In this document: piece after piece, positions 1-6,017 of the stretch
How positions within the stretch are numbered: the first letter of the stretch is position 1
Layout: every line of letters begins with the position of its first letter
DNA from: Deltaproteobacteria bacterium
GTDB lineage: Bacteria > Desulfobacterota > DSM-4660 > Desulfatiglandales > Desulfatiglandaceae
Length of the DNA stretch: 6,017 nucleotides
Assembly (NCBI GenBank): GCA_019307645.1
Contig: JAFDJF010000178.1
Coordinates: forward strand, 1-6,017
Reading direction: 5' to 3'
Made by a program: the position numbers and the translations under genes
Notes under the pieces: model-generated
Seen by the model: the letters and a program-made list of their open reading frames with translations, nothing else
Told to the model about the DNA's origin: nothing
The model's database searches: none

Positions 1-1
1 A

Positions 2-1099
2 GGCCTTGAGGTGGTGTTTAGGGAGTGGGATCAAGGGTGGGTGGATCTCACCCTCGGAAAAGTTAAAAAAAATCTATTCTCTCTAAAGAAGAAGGGGGTG
101 ATTTCTGATGAGAATATTCAGAAGGGTATTGAATCCCTCACTGGGATTGCAGGCGATGAAACTCTCGGTGACGTTGAACTGATCATTGAAGCGGTTCCGG
201 AACGGATGGAATTAAAGAAAAAGGTGTTTCAAGAACTGGATCGAACCTGCATGCCCTCTACGATATTGGCATCCAATACTTCTTCGTTATCCGTCTCCCA
301 GCTGGGTGGATTCACTCAAAGGCCGGACAAAGTCATAGGGATGCACTGGTTTAACCCGGCACATGTCATGAAGCTTGTTGAGGTCATTCCGGGCCTGGAG
401 ACCTCCCAAGAGACCGTTGAAACTGTGGTCAATCTGTGCGTGCTCATGAAAAAAGTGCCGGTTAAGGTAAAGGAATGTGCGGGGTTTCTGGTAAACAGGT
501 TATTGGGAAGTTATGTAAATGAAGCGCTTTTCCTGGTGGAAGAAGAATTAAGCCCCCAGGCTGTTGACCAGGCAGCAGAAAATGCAGGGATTCCCATGGG
601 CCCGGTTATGCTGGGGGAAATGGTGGGCTGGGATACCATATACCACTCCAATACGGCCCTCCTACAGGAATATGGCGGACGGTTTGCCCTGCCATCGCTT
701 CTGATAGAGGTCTACAATACGGGCCGGTGGGGAGTAAAGGCCGGAAAGGGTTTCTACAAATACGATGAAGGAAGAATTGTGAGGGAGCCTGGGGAAACAG
801 GAAATGACCTCGATGCCTTAACCATGCGACTTGTCGCATCAATGGTGAACGAAGGGATTCGTTGCCTTGACGAGAATGTTGCCTCTTCCAGGGACATCGA
901 TACAGCGATGAAGGTGGGGGCAGGGATGCCTAAGGGGCCGCTTAAGTGGGCTGACGAAATAGGTTTAGACGAGATGCTGCGTCGTTTAACAGATCTCATG
1001 GGCACCCATGGAGAACGGTTCCTGCCATCCCCTTTGCTCAAGAGGAAAGTGGCTGCAGGGCACTTCGGGGGAAAAAACGGAAAAGGCTTTTACCTCTAA
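2..1099 (+). CDS. 3-hydroxyacyl-CoA dehydrogenase, 5' end cut by window edge
   Basis: This enzyme oxidises L-3-hydroxyacyl-CoA to 3-ketoacyl-CoA with NAD+, the third step of beta-oxidation, in the cytoplasm. The frame is open to the window edge, and the first residues (GLEVV) match the second strand of the Rossmann fold. The glycine-rich NAD+ loop therefore lies just upstream, and the GTG at 11 is an internal Val, not the start. Counting from position 11, the family catalytic residues are visible: Ser91 in SNTSSLS, His112 in GMHWFNP, Glu124 in KLVEVI and Asn162 in FLVNRL. Two C-terminal helical domains follow (about 156–250 and 268–362), each ending in a G-x-K-x-GKGFY motif, so the C-terminal domain is duplicated as in FadB/FadJ and PaaH-type proteins. 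A crotonase domain could precede it, but this cannot be seen. It is first of three co-directional beta-oxidation genes, 27 nt before the acyl-CoA dehydrogenase. The family call is firm; substrate chain length is unknown. Confidence 0.93.
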   Translation, partial: GLEVVFREWDQGWVDLTLGKVKKNLFSLKKKGVISDENIQKGIESLTGIAGDETLGDVELIIEAVPERMELKKKVFQELDRTCMPSTILASNTSSLSVSQLGGFTQRPDKVIGMHWFNPAHVMKLVEVIPGLETSQETVETVVNLCVLMKKVPVKVKECAGFLVNRLLGSYVNEALFLVEEELSPQAVDQAAENAGIPMGPVMLGEMVGWDTIYHSNTALLQEYGGRFALPSLLIEVYNTGRWGVKAGKGFYKYDEGRIVREPGETGNDLDALTMRLVASMVNEGIRCLDENVASSRDIDTAMKVGAGMPKGPLKWADEIGLDEMLRRLTDLMGTHGERFLPSPLLKRKVAAGHFGGKNGKGFYL

Positions 1100-1126
1100 T
1101 GATGGCCGCGGATATCGGGGATTGTC

Positions 1127-2272
1127 ATGGATTTTGAATTGAGTCATGCCCATCAAGAACTAAAAGCGACGGTCAGAGATTTCTCAAAAAAAGAAATCGC
1201 CCCTCTGGCAAAGTCCATGGACAGGGAACAGGAGTTTCCTGTCACGCTATTTGAGCGCCTTGCTGAGCTCGGGTATGCTGGAGGTGGGATTCCGTCGGAG
1301 TATGGGGGGTCCTTCTCGGATTATATGTCCGTGGTCATTACCGGGGAGGAGATGGCCAGGGTCGCGGCCTCTGTGCCTGTGGCATTGTTTCCACATTCTA
1401 TACTCTGCGCCCATAATTTGTATCGATATGGCAATAATGAACAGAAAGAGAACTATCTCCCGGATCTGGCCAAGGGCAGGAGGTGGGGTGCCATGGCCCT
1501 GGCCGAGGTTGCAGCCGGATCCGATATATTCTCACTCAGGACCATGGCCACAAAATCAGGGGAGGAGTACCTCCTGAAAGGTTCAAAGAATTACATTACC
1601 AATGTTCCCTTTGCAGAGGTGTACCTTGTTTTTGCAAAGACCTCCAAGGAGAAAGGCCCCAAGAGCATATCCGCATTTATTGTAGAAAAACATTTCGATG
1701 GATTTTCTGTTGGAAAAGCCTTTGACAAGATGGGGATGAGGGGCTCTCCAACCGGGAGGATTTATTTCAAAAATTGCAGGGTGCCGGCCAGGAATCTTGT
1801 GGGGGGTGAAGAAGGCATCGGGTACATGCAACTTTTAAAAGGCATGGATGTGGAAAGGGTGAGCTGGGCCTCTATCGCATTGGGAGTGGCTCAGGGATCC
1901 TTTGATTGCGCACTCAGCTATTCCAAGAGAAGACGCCAGTTCAACAAAGCGCTCATTGATTTTCAAATGATACAGCACAAAATTTCGGATATGGCCATGA
2001 ATCTTGAGGCCTCCCGTCTCTTCACATACAAGGCCGCCCATCTGCTTGACAAAGGTAAAACGGCCAGATTTGAAGCCTCTGCGGCAAAACTCTTTTCCGG
2101 AGAAGCGGCTGTCAAGATATCGGGGGATGCTGTTCAGATATATGGCGGTGCCGGATACATGAAAGACTATGCAATAGAACGGTATTTCAGGGATGCTAAG
2201 GTGCTCACGGTGGCGGCGGGATCTTCCGAAATTCAACGTATGATTATGGTTCACGAGCTAAAAGGACAATAA
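1127..2272 (+). CDS. Acyl-CoA dehydrogenase (catalytic Glu in the isovaleryl/long-chain position)
   Basis: This FAD flavoenzyme makes the trans-2 double bond in acyl-CoA, the first step of beta-oxidation, passing electrons to electron-transfer flavoprotein. At 381 aa it has the usual family length. Domains in order are the N-terminal helical domain (about 6–118), the middle beta domain (about 122–214, with AAGSD near 129–133 and K-x-x-ITN near 154–159) and the C-terminal helical domain (about 226–377, with QIYGGAGY near 337–344). The usual catalytic Glu of short/medium-chain enzymes (YEGTSEIQ) is replaced by Ala364 in AAGSSEIQ. Glu243 in MDVERV sits where isovaleryl-CoA and long-chain acyl-CoA dehydrogenases carry their base, so the protein is probably active on branched or longer acyl chains (inference). 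The ATG at 1127 has a weak GGGG ribosome binding site at 1117–1120, and family similarity begins right after it. It lies between the hydroxyacyl-CoA dehydrogenase and the thiolase, with gaps of 27 and 24 nt, so one transcript is likely. Confidence 0.95.
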   Translation: MDFELSHAHQELKATVRDFSKKEIAPLAKSMDREQEFPVTLFERLAELGYAGGGIPSEYGGSFSDYMSVVITGEEMARVAASVPVALFPHSILCAHNLYRYGNNEQKENYLPDLAKGRRWGAMALAEVAAGSDIFSLRTMATKSGEEYLLKGSKNYITNVPFAEVYLVFAKTSKEKGPKSISAFIVEKHFDGFSVGKAFDKMGMRGSPTGRIYFKNCRVPARNLVGGEEGIGYMQLLKGMDVERVSWASIALGVAQGSFDCALSYSKRRRQFNKALIDFQMIQHKISDMAMNLEASRLFTYKAAHLLDKGKTARFEASAAKLFSGEAAVKISGDAVQIYGGAGYMKDYAIERYFRDAKVLTVAAGSSEIQRMIMVHELKGQ

Positions 2273-2283
2273 AAATAGTGTCC

Positions 2284-2288
2284 GGGAG
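2284..2288 (+). promoter_or_regulatory. Ribosome binding site of the thiolase gene
   Basis: GGGAG lies 8 nt before the ATG at 2297, in the 24-nt gap after the acyl-CoA dehydrogenase stop. It supports the chosen start and translation from a shared transcript. Confidence 0.6.
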
Positions 2289-2296
2289 AAAAAAGA

Positions 2297-3502
2297 ATGC
2301 AGGATGTTGAAGTTGTGATCATTGGAGGCGTCAGGACCCCCATGGCCGATTATGTGGGCGTGCCCGGTGGAGGAAAATTCAAGGACATTTCTGCAATTCA
2401 GCTTGGAGCTATCGCGACGAAGGCGGCGTTGGAGAAATTCCAGGTGCCAATGGAGCTCATTGACGAGGTGATCTTTGGATACGGGATGCAGTCAAGCCCT
2501 GATGGCGGCTATGGTGCACGGCATGTGTCTTTGTTTGCCGGCCTTCCCGAGACCGTTCCGGCCTTGACCGTGGGAAGGACCTGCGGCTCTGGGTTCCAGT
2601 CGATCATTACAGGGGCGAAGGACATCCTTCTGGGGGAGTCTGATTTTGTTGTGGCGGGAGGCATGGAAAACATGAGCCAGGTCCCCTATGTGCTTCGCGG
2701 GGCAAGGGAAGGTTTTCGTATGGGAGATCAGAAGGTAGAGGATTATCTCATGAATTCCCTGTATGACTCCTATTGCAAAATGAATATGGCCCAAACAGCA
2801 GACAAGTTGGCTAATATGTACGGCGTGACCCGGGAGGATGCAGACCAATTCGCCTATGAGAGTCAGATGAAAGCGGCCGCGGCCACTAAGGAAGGAAGGT
2901 TCAAAGAGGAAATTGTTGCAGTGGATGTAAAGCATAGAAGGGAAATTTTCACCGTGGATTCCGATGACCACATCAGGCCCGATACCACCCCCCAAACCCT
3001 GGCAAAAATTCCCCCTGCCTTTGGCAAGGATAGTATTGTGACGGGTGGAAATGCCAGCGGTATAGTGGATGGTGCAGCCGCTGTTATTATTGGCGGCAGG
3101 GAAAAGGCGAAGGAGCATGGATTCGAGCCCATTGGAAAAATCGTGGCATGGGCAATTGTGGGTGTGGACCCAAGTATCATGGGCATCGGTGCGGCTGAAT
3201 CAACCAAGCGTGTACTGAAAAAGGCAGGATTAAAATTGGAACAAATAGACCTCTTCGAAGTGAATGAGGCCTTTGCGTGCCAATGTGTGGCCGTTGAAAA
3301 GGAATTGGGATTGGACAGGGACAGGGTTAATGTCAACGGTGGGGCCATTGCTCTGGGCCATCCACTGGGAATGAGTGGGACAAGATTGACATATACACTC
3401 TTACTTGAACTGAGAAGCAGAAACCTCAAGTACGGACTGGCCACGGCTTGCACTGGAGGGGGACAAGGCGTAGCCGTGATTATGGAAGCCTTTGCTAACT
3501 AG
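2297..3502 (+). CDS. Thiolase (acetyl-CoA C-acyltransferase/acetyltransferase)
   Basis: This thiolase cleaves 3-ketoacyl-CoA with CoA to release acetyl-CoA, the last step of beta-oxidation; the reverse condensation is also possible in this family. At 401 aa it is a typical bacterial thiolase. The N-terminal half carries nucleophile Cys96 in GRTCGSG. The C-terminal half carries NEAF (323–326), catalytic His355 in ALGHPLG and acid/base Cys385 in TACTGGGQG, so the full catalytic set is present. The ATG at 2297 is supported by GGGAG at 2284–2288, 8 nt upstream, and the VRTP motif near residue 12 is in register with the family N-terminus. It ends the plus-strand operon, and its stop codon lies 2 nt from the stop of the convergent phosphopantetheinyl transferase gene. 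The neighbours favour a degradative role; sequence alone does not separate degradative from biosynthetic thiolases here. Confidence 0.95.
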   Translation: MQDVEVVIIGGVRTPMADYVGVPGGGKFKDISAIQLGAIATKAALEKFQVPMELIDEVIFGYGMQSSPDGGYGARHVSLFAGLPETVPALTVGRTCGSGFQSIITGAKDILLGESDFVVAGGMENMSQVPYVLRGAREGFRMGDQKVEDYLMNSLYDSYCKMNMAQTADKLANMYGVTREDADQFAYESQMKAAAATKEGRFKEEIVAVDVKHRREIFTVDSDDHIRPDTTPQTLAKIPPAFGKDSIVTGGNASGIVDGAAAVIIGGREKAKEHGFEPIGKIVAWAIVGVDPSIMGIGAAESTKRVLKKAGLKLEQIDLFEVNEAFACQCVAVEKELGLDRDRVNVNGGAIALGHPLGMSGTRLTYTLLLELRSRNLKYGLATACTGGGQGVAVIMEAFAN

Positions 3503-3504
3503 TT

Positions 3505-4212
3505 TCATTCTAGCAACAGGTTAGTACTAAAACAGAACCCCAACCACACCCCATGGTGAGACAGGCTGATGTCAATTTCAGTCTGTTTATTATCTAATAA
3601 AAGAAAAGGCGGTTGCGGCCTGCGTGCTTTAGAAGGACGAATGATTTGCAGCCGCGATGGCGTAATTTCTAATTCTTGTGCTACGAATTGTTTGCAGTGA
3701 AAGCGTACCAGAGCCGATTCCGCATGATGGATTGAAACGAGTTCTTCTTCTGTAAAATATTCCGCCCACCTGTTTTTATTTTGCCAATCTTTTAACTCAG
3801 AGTGCGTTACCTGGTGCACCTTTTCGCACAATAAATAGTCTGGCAGCCCACCAATCTTTACAGGCATTCCAACGGCATGAATGTAGTTTATATCAGTAGT
3901 TAATTCAATTTGAAATTTCTGCGCATCATAAATAACTTCGAATTTTAACTTTGATTTCGAAATTTGCTTACGGAAAGTAGTTTTGAATTTTTTGTGTGAA
4001 AAGACCTGGGGGCCGGTTATTTTTGAAATGACCTTGTAGGCGGTTTCTTTGGCTGCCCAGAACATCCAGAGGGTTAAATCAGGATGTTCTGAGGCCGAAA
4101 TAGCGGATTTTTCTTCACGGCTGAAAACCCGTTCAACAAAGCGGGCACTATGAGACTTACCTGTGACGCCGGCTTCGTTTAAATCAACAATATCATTGCC
4201 TAGCAGTAGCAA
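3505..4212 (-). CDS. 4'-phosphopantetheinyl transferase, AcpS/Sfp superfamily, unusual two-half layout
   Basis: This enzyme moves 4'-phosphopantetheine from CoA to the conserved Ser of a carrier protein; the ACP two genes upstream is the obvious client (inference). With the TTG at 4212 as start it has 235 aa. GNDIVDL (5–11, Mg-binding Asp7) and WAAKETAYK (52–60, Lys55-Glu56) are the two family signatures, and DISLSHHG (214–221) is the AcpS-like C-terminal motif. Each half seems to be an AcpS-like unit: FSREE…WAAKE in the first, FTEEE…FHCKQ (from about 153) in the second. The motif order is AcpS-like although the length is about twice that of AcpS, and it is the reverse of Sfp. The TTG at 4212 is preferred because GGAACAGG lies 6 nt upstream and family members begin just before GNDIVDL. 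A second in-frame TTG at 4236 would add 8 residues. It overlaps the end of the acyltransferase gene, implying translational coupling. The call is firm; the exact start is not. Confidence 0.88.
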   Translation of the reverse strand: MLLLGNDIVDLNEAGVTGKSHSARFVERVFSREEKSAISASEHPDLTLWMFWAAKETAYKVISKITGPQVFSHKKFKTTFRKQISKSKLKFEVIYDAQKFQIELTTDINYIHAVGMPVKIGGLPDYLLCEKVHQVTHSELKDWQNKNRWAEYFTEEELVSIHHAESALVRFHCKQFVAQELEITPSRLQIIRPSKARRPQPPFLLLDNKQTEIDISLSHHGVWLGFCFSTNLLLE

Positions 4213-4942
4213 AATAAGCCTGTTCCATGAGTACAAGCTTGCTTATTATCTGGCTGGCGACATCCCTTGTAGCGCGTAAACCCGAGTGCGTGCTCTGGGG
4301 TCTTATGAGTTCCATATCGAGATAGAAACGTGCGCCCCGAGGCGGAATGTTGCTGTATTTTTCTTGATTATGGCCACGTAAATACACACACAGGACATTG
4401 CAGTCTTTAACCTTATTTACTAATCTACCCACGCCGTAAGTGAAACGATCCAAATCAATTCTACCGGTTCTACTTCTACCGCCTTCTGGAAAAACAGTTA
4501 TTGTATGGCCTTTTTTTAGAAGATAGGTTACTTTATCGAGAGACTTTTTTACGACACTTCTGCTACCCCCTCGATCAATCGGAACACAACTACCGAGATA
4601 GCATAAAATCCGTAAAATAAAATTTTGATAGAAGTTAGCCCGCTCTGGTAAATTCCATGAGAAAATTTTAAAAGAGCGCATATAGGAAAATATTGAAGCA
4701 AAACTCCAGTTCAAAATAACCGAATCGATATTTGTAAGATGATTTGAACAAACAATTATTGGACCTTCCACGCTCCGCTTAAGTTGTTTGTACTGTCTAC
4801 GAATGTCACGTAATTGTTGAACCTTATATCTGCCAACGAAACGCATGAGCGCAATTAAAAACGTTCCCCAAAACGGGAAAGTGATCCAGCCAACAAGGTA
4901 CTGAATTTTTAAAGCAAATTTTTCTTTTAACTTCAAGTCCAT
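4193..4942 (-). CDS. PlsC-like lysophospholipid acyltransferase (LPLAT family)
   Basis: This is a membrane-associated acyltransferase of the 1-acylglycerol-3-phosphate acyltransferase (PlsC) family, which moves acyl groups from ACP or CoA to a hydroxyl acceptor. In 249 aa it shows a hydrophobic segment near residues 13–35, the catalytic H-x4-D motif as His68…Asp73 in NHLTNID, the motif VPIDRGG (120–126) and the substrate-binding motif FPEGGRSR (151–158). All are diagnostic; the Gly in FPEGG replaces the common Thr of FPEGT. The ATG at 4942 lies 16 nt after the ACP stop with a weak GTGAG ribosome binding site, so translation may depend on the ACP gene. Its place between an ACP and a phosphopantetheinyl transferase, in a locus with a ketosynthase, suggests it offloads the locus product onto a lipid or other acceptor (inference) rather than doing housekeeping phosphatidate synthesis. 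The gene is clearly AT-rich. Confidence 0.92.
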   Translation of the reverse strand: MDLKLKEKFALKIQYLVGWITFPFWGTFLIALMRFVGRYKVQQLRDIRRQYKQLKRSVEGPIIVCSNHLTNIDSVILNWSFASIFSYMRSFKIFSWNLPERANFYQNFILRILCYLGSCVPIDRGGSRSVVKKSLDKVTYLLKKGHTITVFPEGGRSRTGRIDLDRFTYGVGRLVNKVKDCNVLCVYLRGHNQEKYSNIPPRGARFYLDMELIRPQSTHSGLRATRDVASQIISKLVLMEQAYFATARQ

Positions 4943-4958
4943 AACATAAACTCACAAT

Positions 4959-5204
4959 TTATATTTTAGCCATAATCAAATTTACACCATCGCCAACAGT
5001 TGCTACGGTGTCCGCATCATCATCGTCAACTTCAATGTCAAATACATCTTCAAAATCAAGTACAATATCTACCAATCTGGCAGAATTTATTTTTAAATCA
5101 TCTAAAATTGACGTCTCCATCGAAATATTTTCCATTTTTATTTCAGTCTTACTATATTTGCTCAAAATATCGACGATTTTTTTAAAGACTTCATCTTTAG
5201 TCAT
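4959..5204 (-). CDS. Acyl carrier protein with atypical NSA attachment motif
   Basis: This is a small acidic carrier protein (81 aa, the usual ACP length) that would hold the growing acyl chain on a phosphopantetheine arm. Helix I is residues 4–16, the attachment Ser41 starts helix II (DLKINSARLVDIVLDFED, about 35–52), and the acidic run DDDDAD (60–65) and VATVGD lead into the last helix. The usual Asp-Ser-Leu is replaced by Asn40-Ser41-Ala42, but the Ser and the hydrophobic pattern are kept, so the protein should still be modifiable. The ATG at 5204 has a strong AAGGAG ribosome binding site (5214–5219). It lies 47 nt after the ketosynthase gene and 16 nt before the acyltransferase gene. It is probably a pathway-specific ACP, not the housekeeping AcpP, because of the motif and the neighbours. 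A 61-aa and a 67-aa frame on the opposite strand here are shadows. Confidence 0.93.
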   Translation of the reverse strand: MTKDEVFKKIVDILSKYSKTEIKMENISMETSILDDLKINSARLVDIVLDFEDVFDIEVDDDDADTVATVGDGVNLIMAKI

Positions 5205-5213
5205 TTTCTAAAT

Positions 5214-5219
5214 CTCCTT
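5214..5219 (-). promoter_or_regulatory. Ribosome binding site of the ACP gene
   Basis: AAGGAG on the minus strand sits 9 nt upstream of the ATG at 5204. It is the strongest Shine-Dalgarno match in the window. This fits the high expression usually needed for a carrier protein and fixes the ACP start. Confidence 0.75.
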
Positions 5220-5252
5220 AATGATGTTTAAATATCTTTTGTTTTTTGTTGT

Positions 5253-6017
5253 TTACGCTTGCCATTTTTTGTATAAAACACAGGCATTAACATCGCCAAA
5301 GCCAAAGCTGGCCTTTGCCTGGATTTTCAGTTCCGGTGTTTCTCTGGTTTTCTGGACAATGCTACTGGAATATGGCAATAATTCTGCATGTAAATCTTCA
5401 CAATTAACAGACCCATGAACAAAACCTTTGTACACCTGAAGTACACATGTTATGGATTCCAAACCACCTGCCGCACCCAGGCTATGGCCGATCAGCGATT
5501 TGGTAGCATTTATAAGTGGGAAATCCTGTTCAGTTCTGCCCAATGCTTTTGCCCAGTTTTTAATTTCATCCGGATCGGCAAATGTTGCTGTTAAATGCCC
5601 GTTGATAGCGTCTACCTGGCTGCCTTCGATCCCGGCATCTGTCAGTGCACTCTGAATACATCGCTGAACACCGACGGGGTTTGGAGCGGTCATACTGCCG
5701 CCCATTCTGTGGCCGCCACAATTGATAGCTCCACCCATAATTTCAGCATAAATTCTTGCGCCGCGTTCCAGAGCGCTATCCAAACTCTCAATCATCAAAA
5801 TTCCGGAGCCGGCGCCTGGAATAAACCCGGCGGCGCTTGCACTCATGGGACGAGATGCTTTAACGGGTTCATCATTGCGTGTCCGGTTTAAGACCCGCAT
5901 AGCATCAAACCCCGACCAGATATAGGGTGAAGCACCTTCCGCACCACCTGCTAACATGCGTTGAGCCAGACCATGCCGGATTCTGTACATCGCATCGAGA
6001 ATGGCCTCCGTACCAGT
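5253..6017 (-). CDS. Beta-ketoacyl-ACP synthase, FabF-like, 5' end outside window
   Basis: This condensing enzyme joins an acyl chain to malonyl-ACP with loss of CO2. The window holds about 254 C-terminal codons, running to the right edge without a stop; the ATG at 5990 is internal. FabF-type enzymes have about 410 residues, and the fragment begins (TGTEAI) just after where the catalytic Cys should be, which is therefore not visible. Both catalytic His residues are present: one in INGHLTAT (codon 5595–5597), where HGTST is usual, and one in TKSLIGHSLGAAGG (codon 5484–5486). The C-terminal SFGFGDVN corresponds to the FGFGGTN loop, with Asp for Gly. AGGAEGAS and ASRPMSASAAGF also match the KAS II pattern. 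The divergent motifs point to a specialised synthase, not housekeeping FabF, and polyene-type loci encode comparable proteins (inference). The stop lies 47 nt before the ACP gene, in the same transcript. Confidence 0.92.
   Translation of the reverse strand, partial: TGTEAILDAMYRIRHGLAQRMLAGGAEGASPYIWSGFDAMRVLNRTRNDEPVKASRPMSASAAGFIPGAGSGILMIESLDSALERGARIYAEIMGGAINCGGHRMGGSMTAPNPVGVQRCIQSALTDAGIEGSQVDAINGHLTATFADPDEIKNWAKALGRTEQDFPLINATKSLIGHSLGAAGGLESITCVLQVYKGFVHGSVNCEDLHAELLPYSSSIVQKTRETPELKIQAKASFGFGDVNACVLYKKWQA

Noticed and set aside
2210..2230. The acyl-CoA dehydrogenase as an inactive pseudoenzyme, because Ala replaces the usual Glu.
   Set aside because: Glu243 occupies the alternative catalytic position known from isovaleryl- and long-chain enzymes, so loss of activity is not implied.
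1835..2254. A 139-codon minus-strand open frame opposite the acyl-CoA dehydrogenase.
   Set aside because: It lies wholly inside a well supported gene on the other strand and has no recognisable motif.
2492..3118. A 208-codon minus-strand open frame (and another at 2863–3453) opposite the thiolase gene.
   Set aside because: The thiolase on the plus strand has a complete catalytic set. The antisense translations show no family motif and look like shadows.
3492..3516. Inverted repeat TTGCTA…TAGCAA around the convergent stops, as a possible terminator.
   Set aside because: The stem is only 6 bp and AT-rich, with a 13-nt loop and no T-run directly after it on either strand, so it is too weak to call.
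5221..5418. A 65-codon plus-strand open frame with a hydrophobic start, covering the gap between the ketosynthase and ACP genes.
   Set aside because: Most of it is antisense to the ketosynthase C-terminus, and its first part covers the ACP leader. No ribosome binding site or family match was seen.

Overview
The window holds two gene modules that face each other and end almost back to back at about position 3503. The left module (1–3502, plus strand) is a fatty-acid beta-oxidation operon. It contains a 3-hydroxyacyl-CoA dehydrogenase cut by the left window edge, an acyl-CoA dehydrogenase and a thiolase, separated by gaps of only 24–27 nt. Together they can carry out three of the four steps of a beta-oxidation cycle. 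The missing enoyl-CoA hydratase could lie upstream, either as a separate gene or fused to the truncated dehydrogenase.

The right module (3505–6017, minus strand) reads from the right edge leftwards. Its order is a FabF-like beta-ketoacyl-ACP synthase (its start lies outside the window), a small acyl carrier protein, a PlsC-like lysophospholipid acyltransferase and a 4'-phosphopantetheinyl transferase. The ACP follows the synthase after 47 nt with a strong ribosome binding site. The acyltransferase follows the ACP after 16 nt, and the phosphopantetheinyl transferase overlaps the acyltransferase. This is a compact kit: activate the carrier (PPTase), extend the chain (synthase plus ACP), and move the product to an acceptor (acyltransferase). 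It looks like part of a dedicated secondary lipid or polyene pathway (of the aryl-polyene or dialkylresorcinol/flexirubin general type) rather than housekeeping fatty acid synthesis. The product cannot be told from this window.

Three right-hand proteins depart from textbook motifs. The ACP has Asn-Ser-Ala where Asp-Ser-Leu is usual. The synthase has His-Leu-Thr-Ala-Thr where His-Gly-Thr-Ser-Thr is usual. The PPTase looks like two AcpS-like halves in which the catalytic Asp/Lys-Glu elements lie in the first half and the Ser-x-Ser-His element in the second, the reverse of the Sfp order. On the left, the acyl-CoA dehydrogenase carries its likely catalytic Glu at the isovaleryl-/long-chain-type position.

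The organism is a bacterium. The beta-oxidation set beside an ACP/KS locus would fit a Desulfobacterota-like (deltaproteobacterial) genome, but this is only an impression. Base composition is uneven: the beta-oxidation genes and the synthase are GC-richer, and the ACP, acyltransferase and PPTase are clearly AT-rich. No RNA genes, mobile elements, CRISPR arrays or convincing terminators were seen. Promoters for both operons must lie outside the window. No stretch longer than 50 nt lacks a gene.
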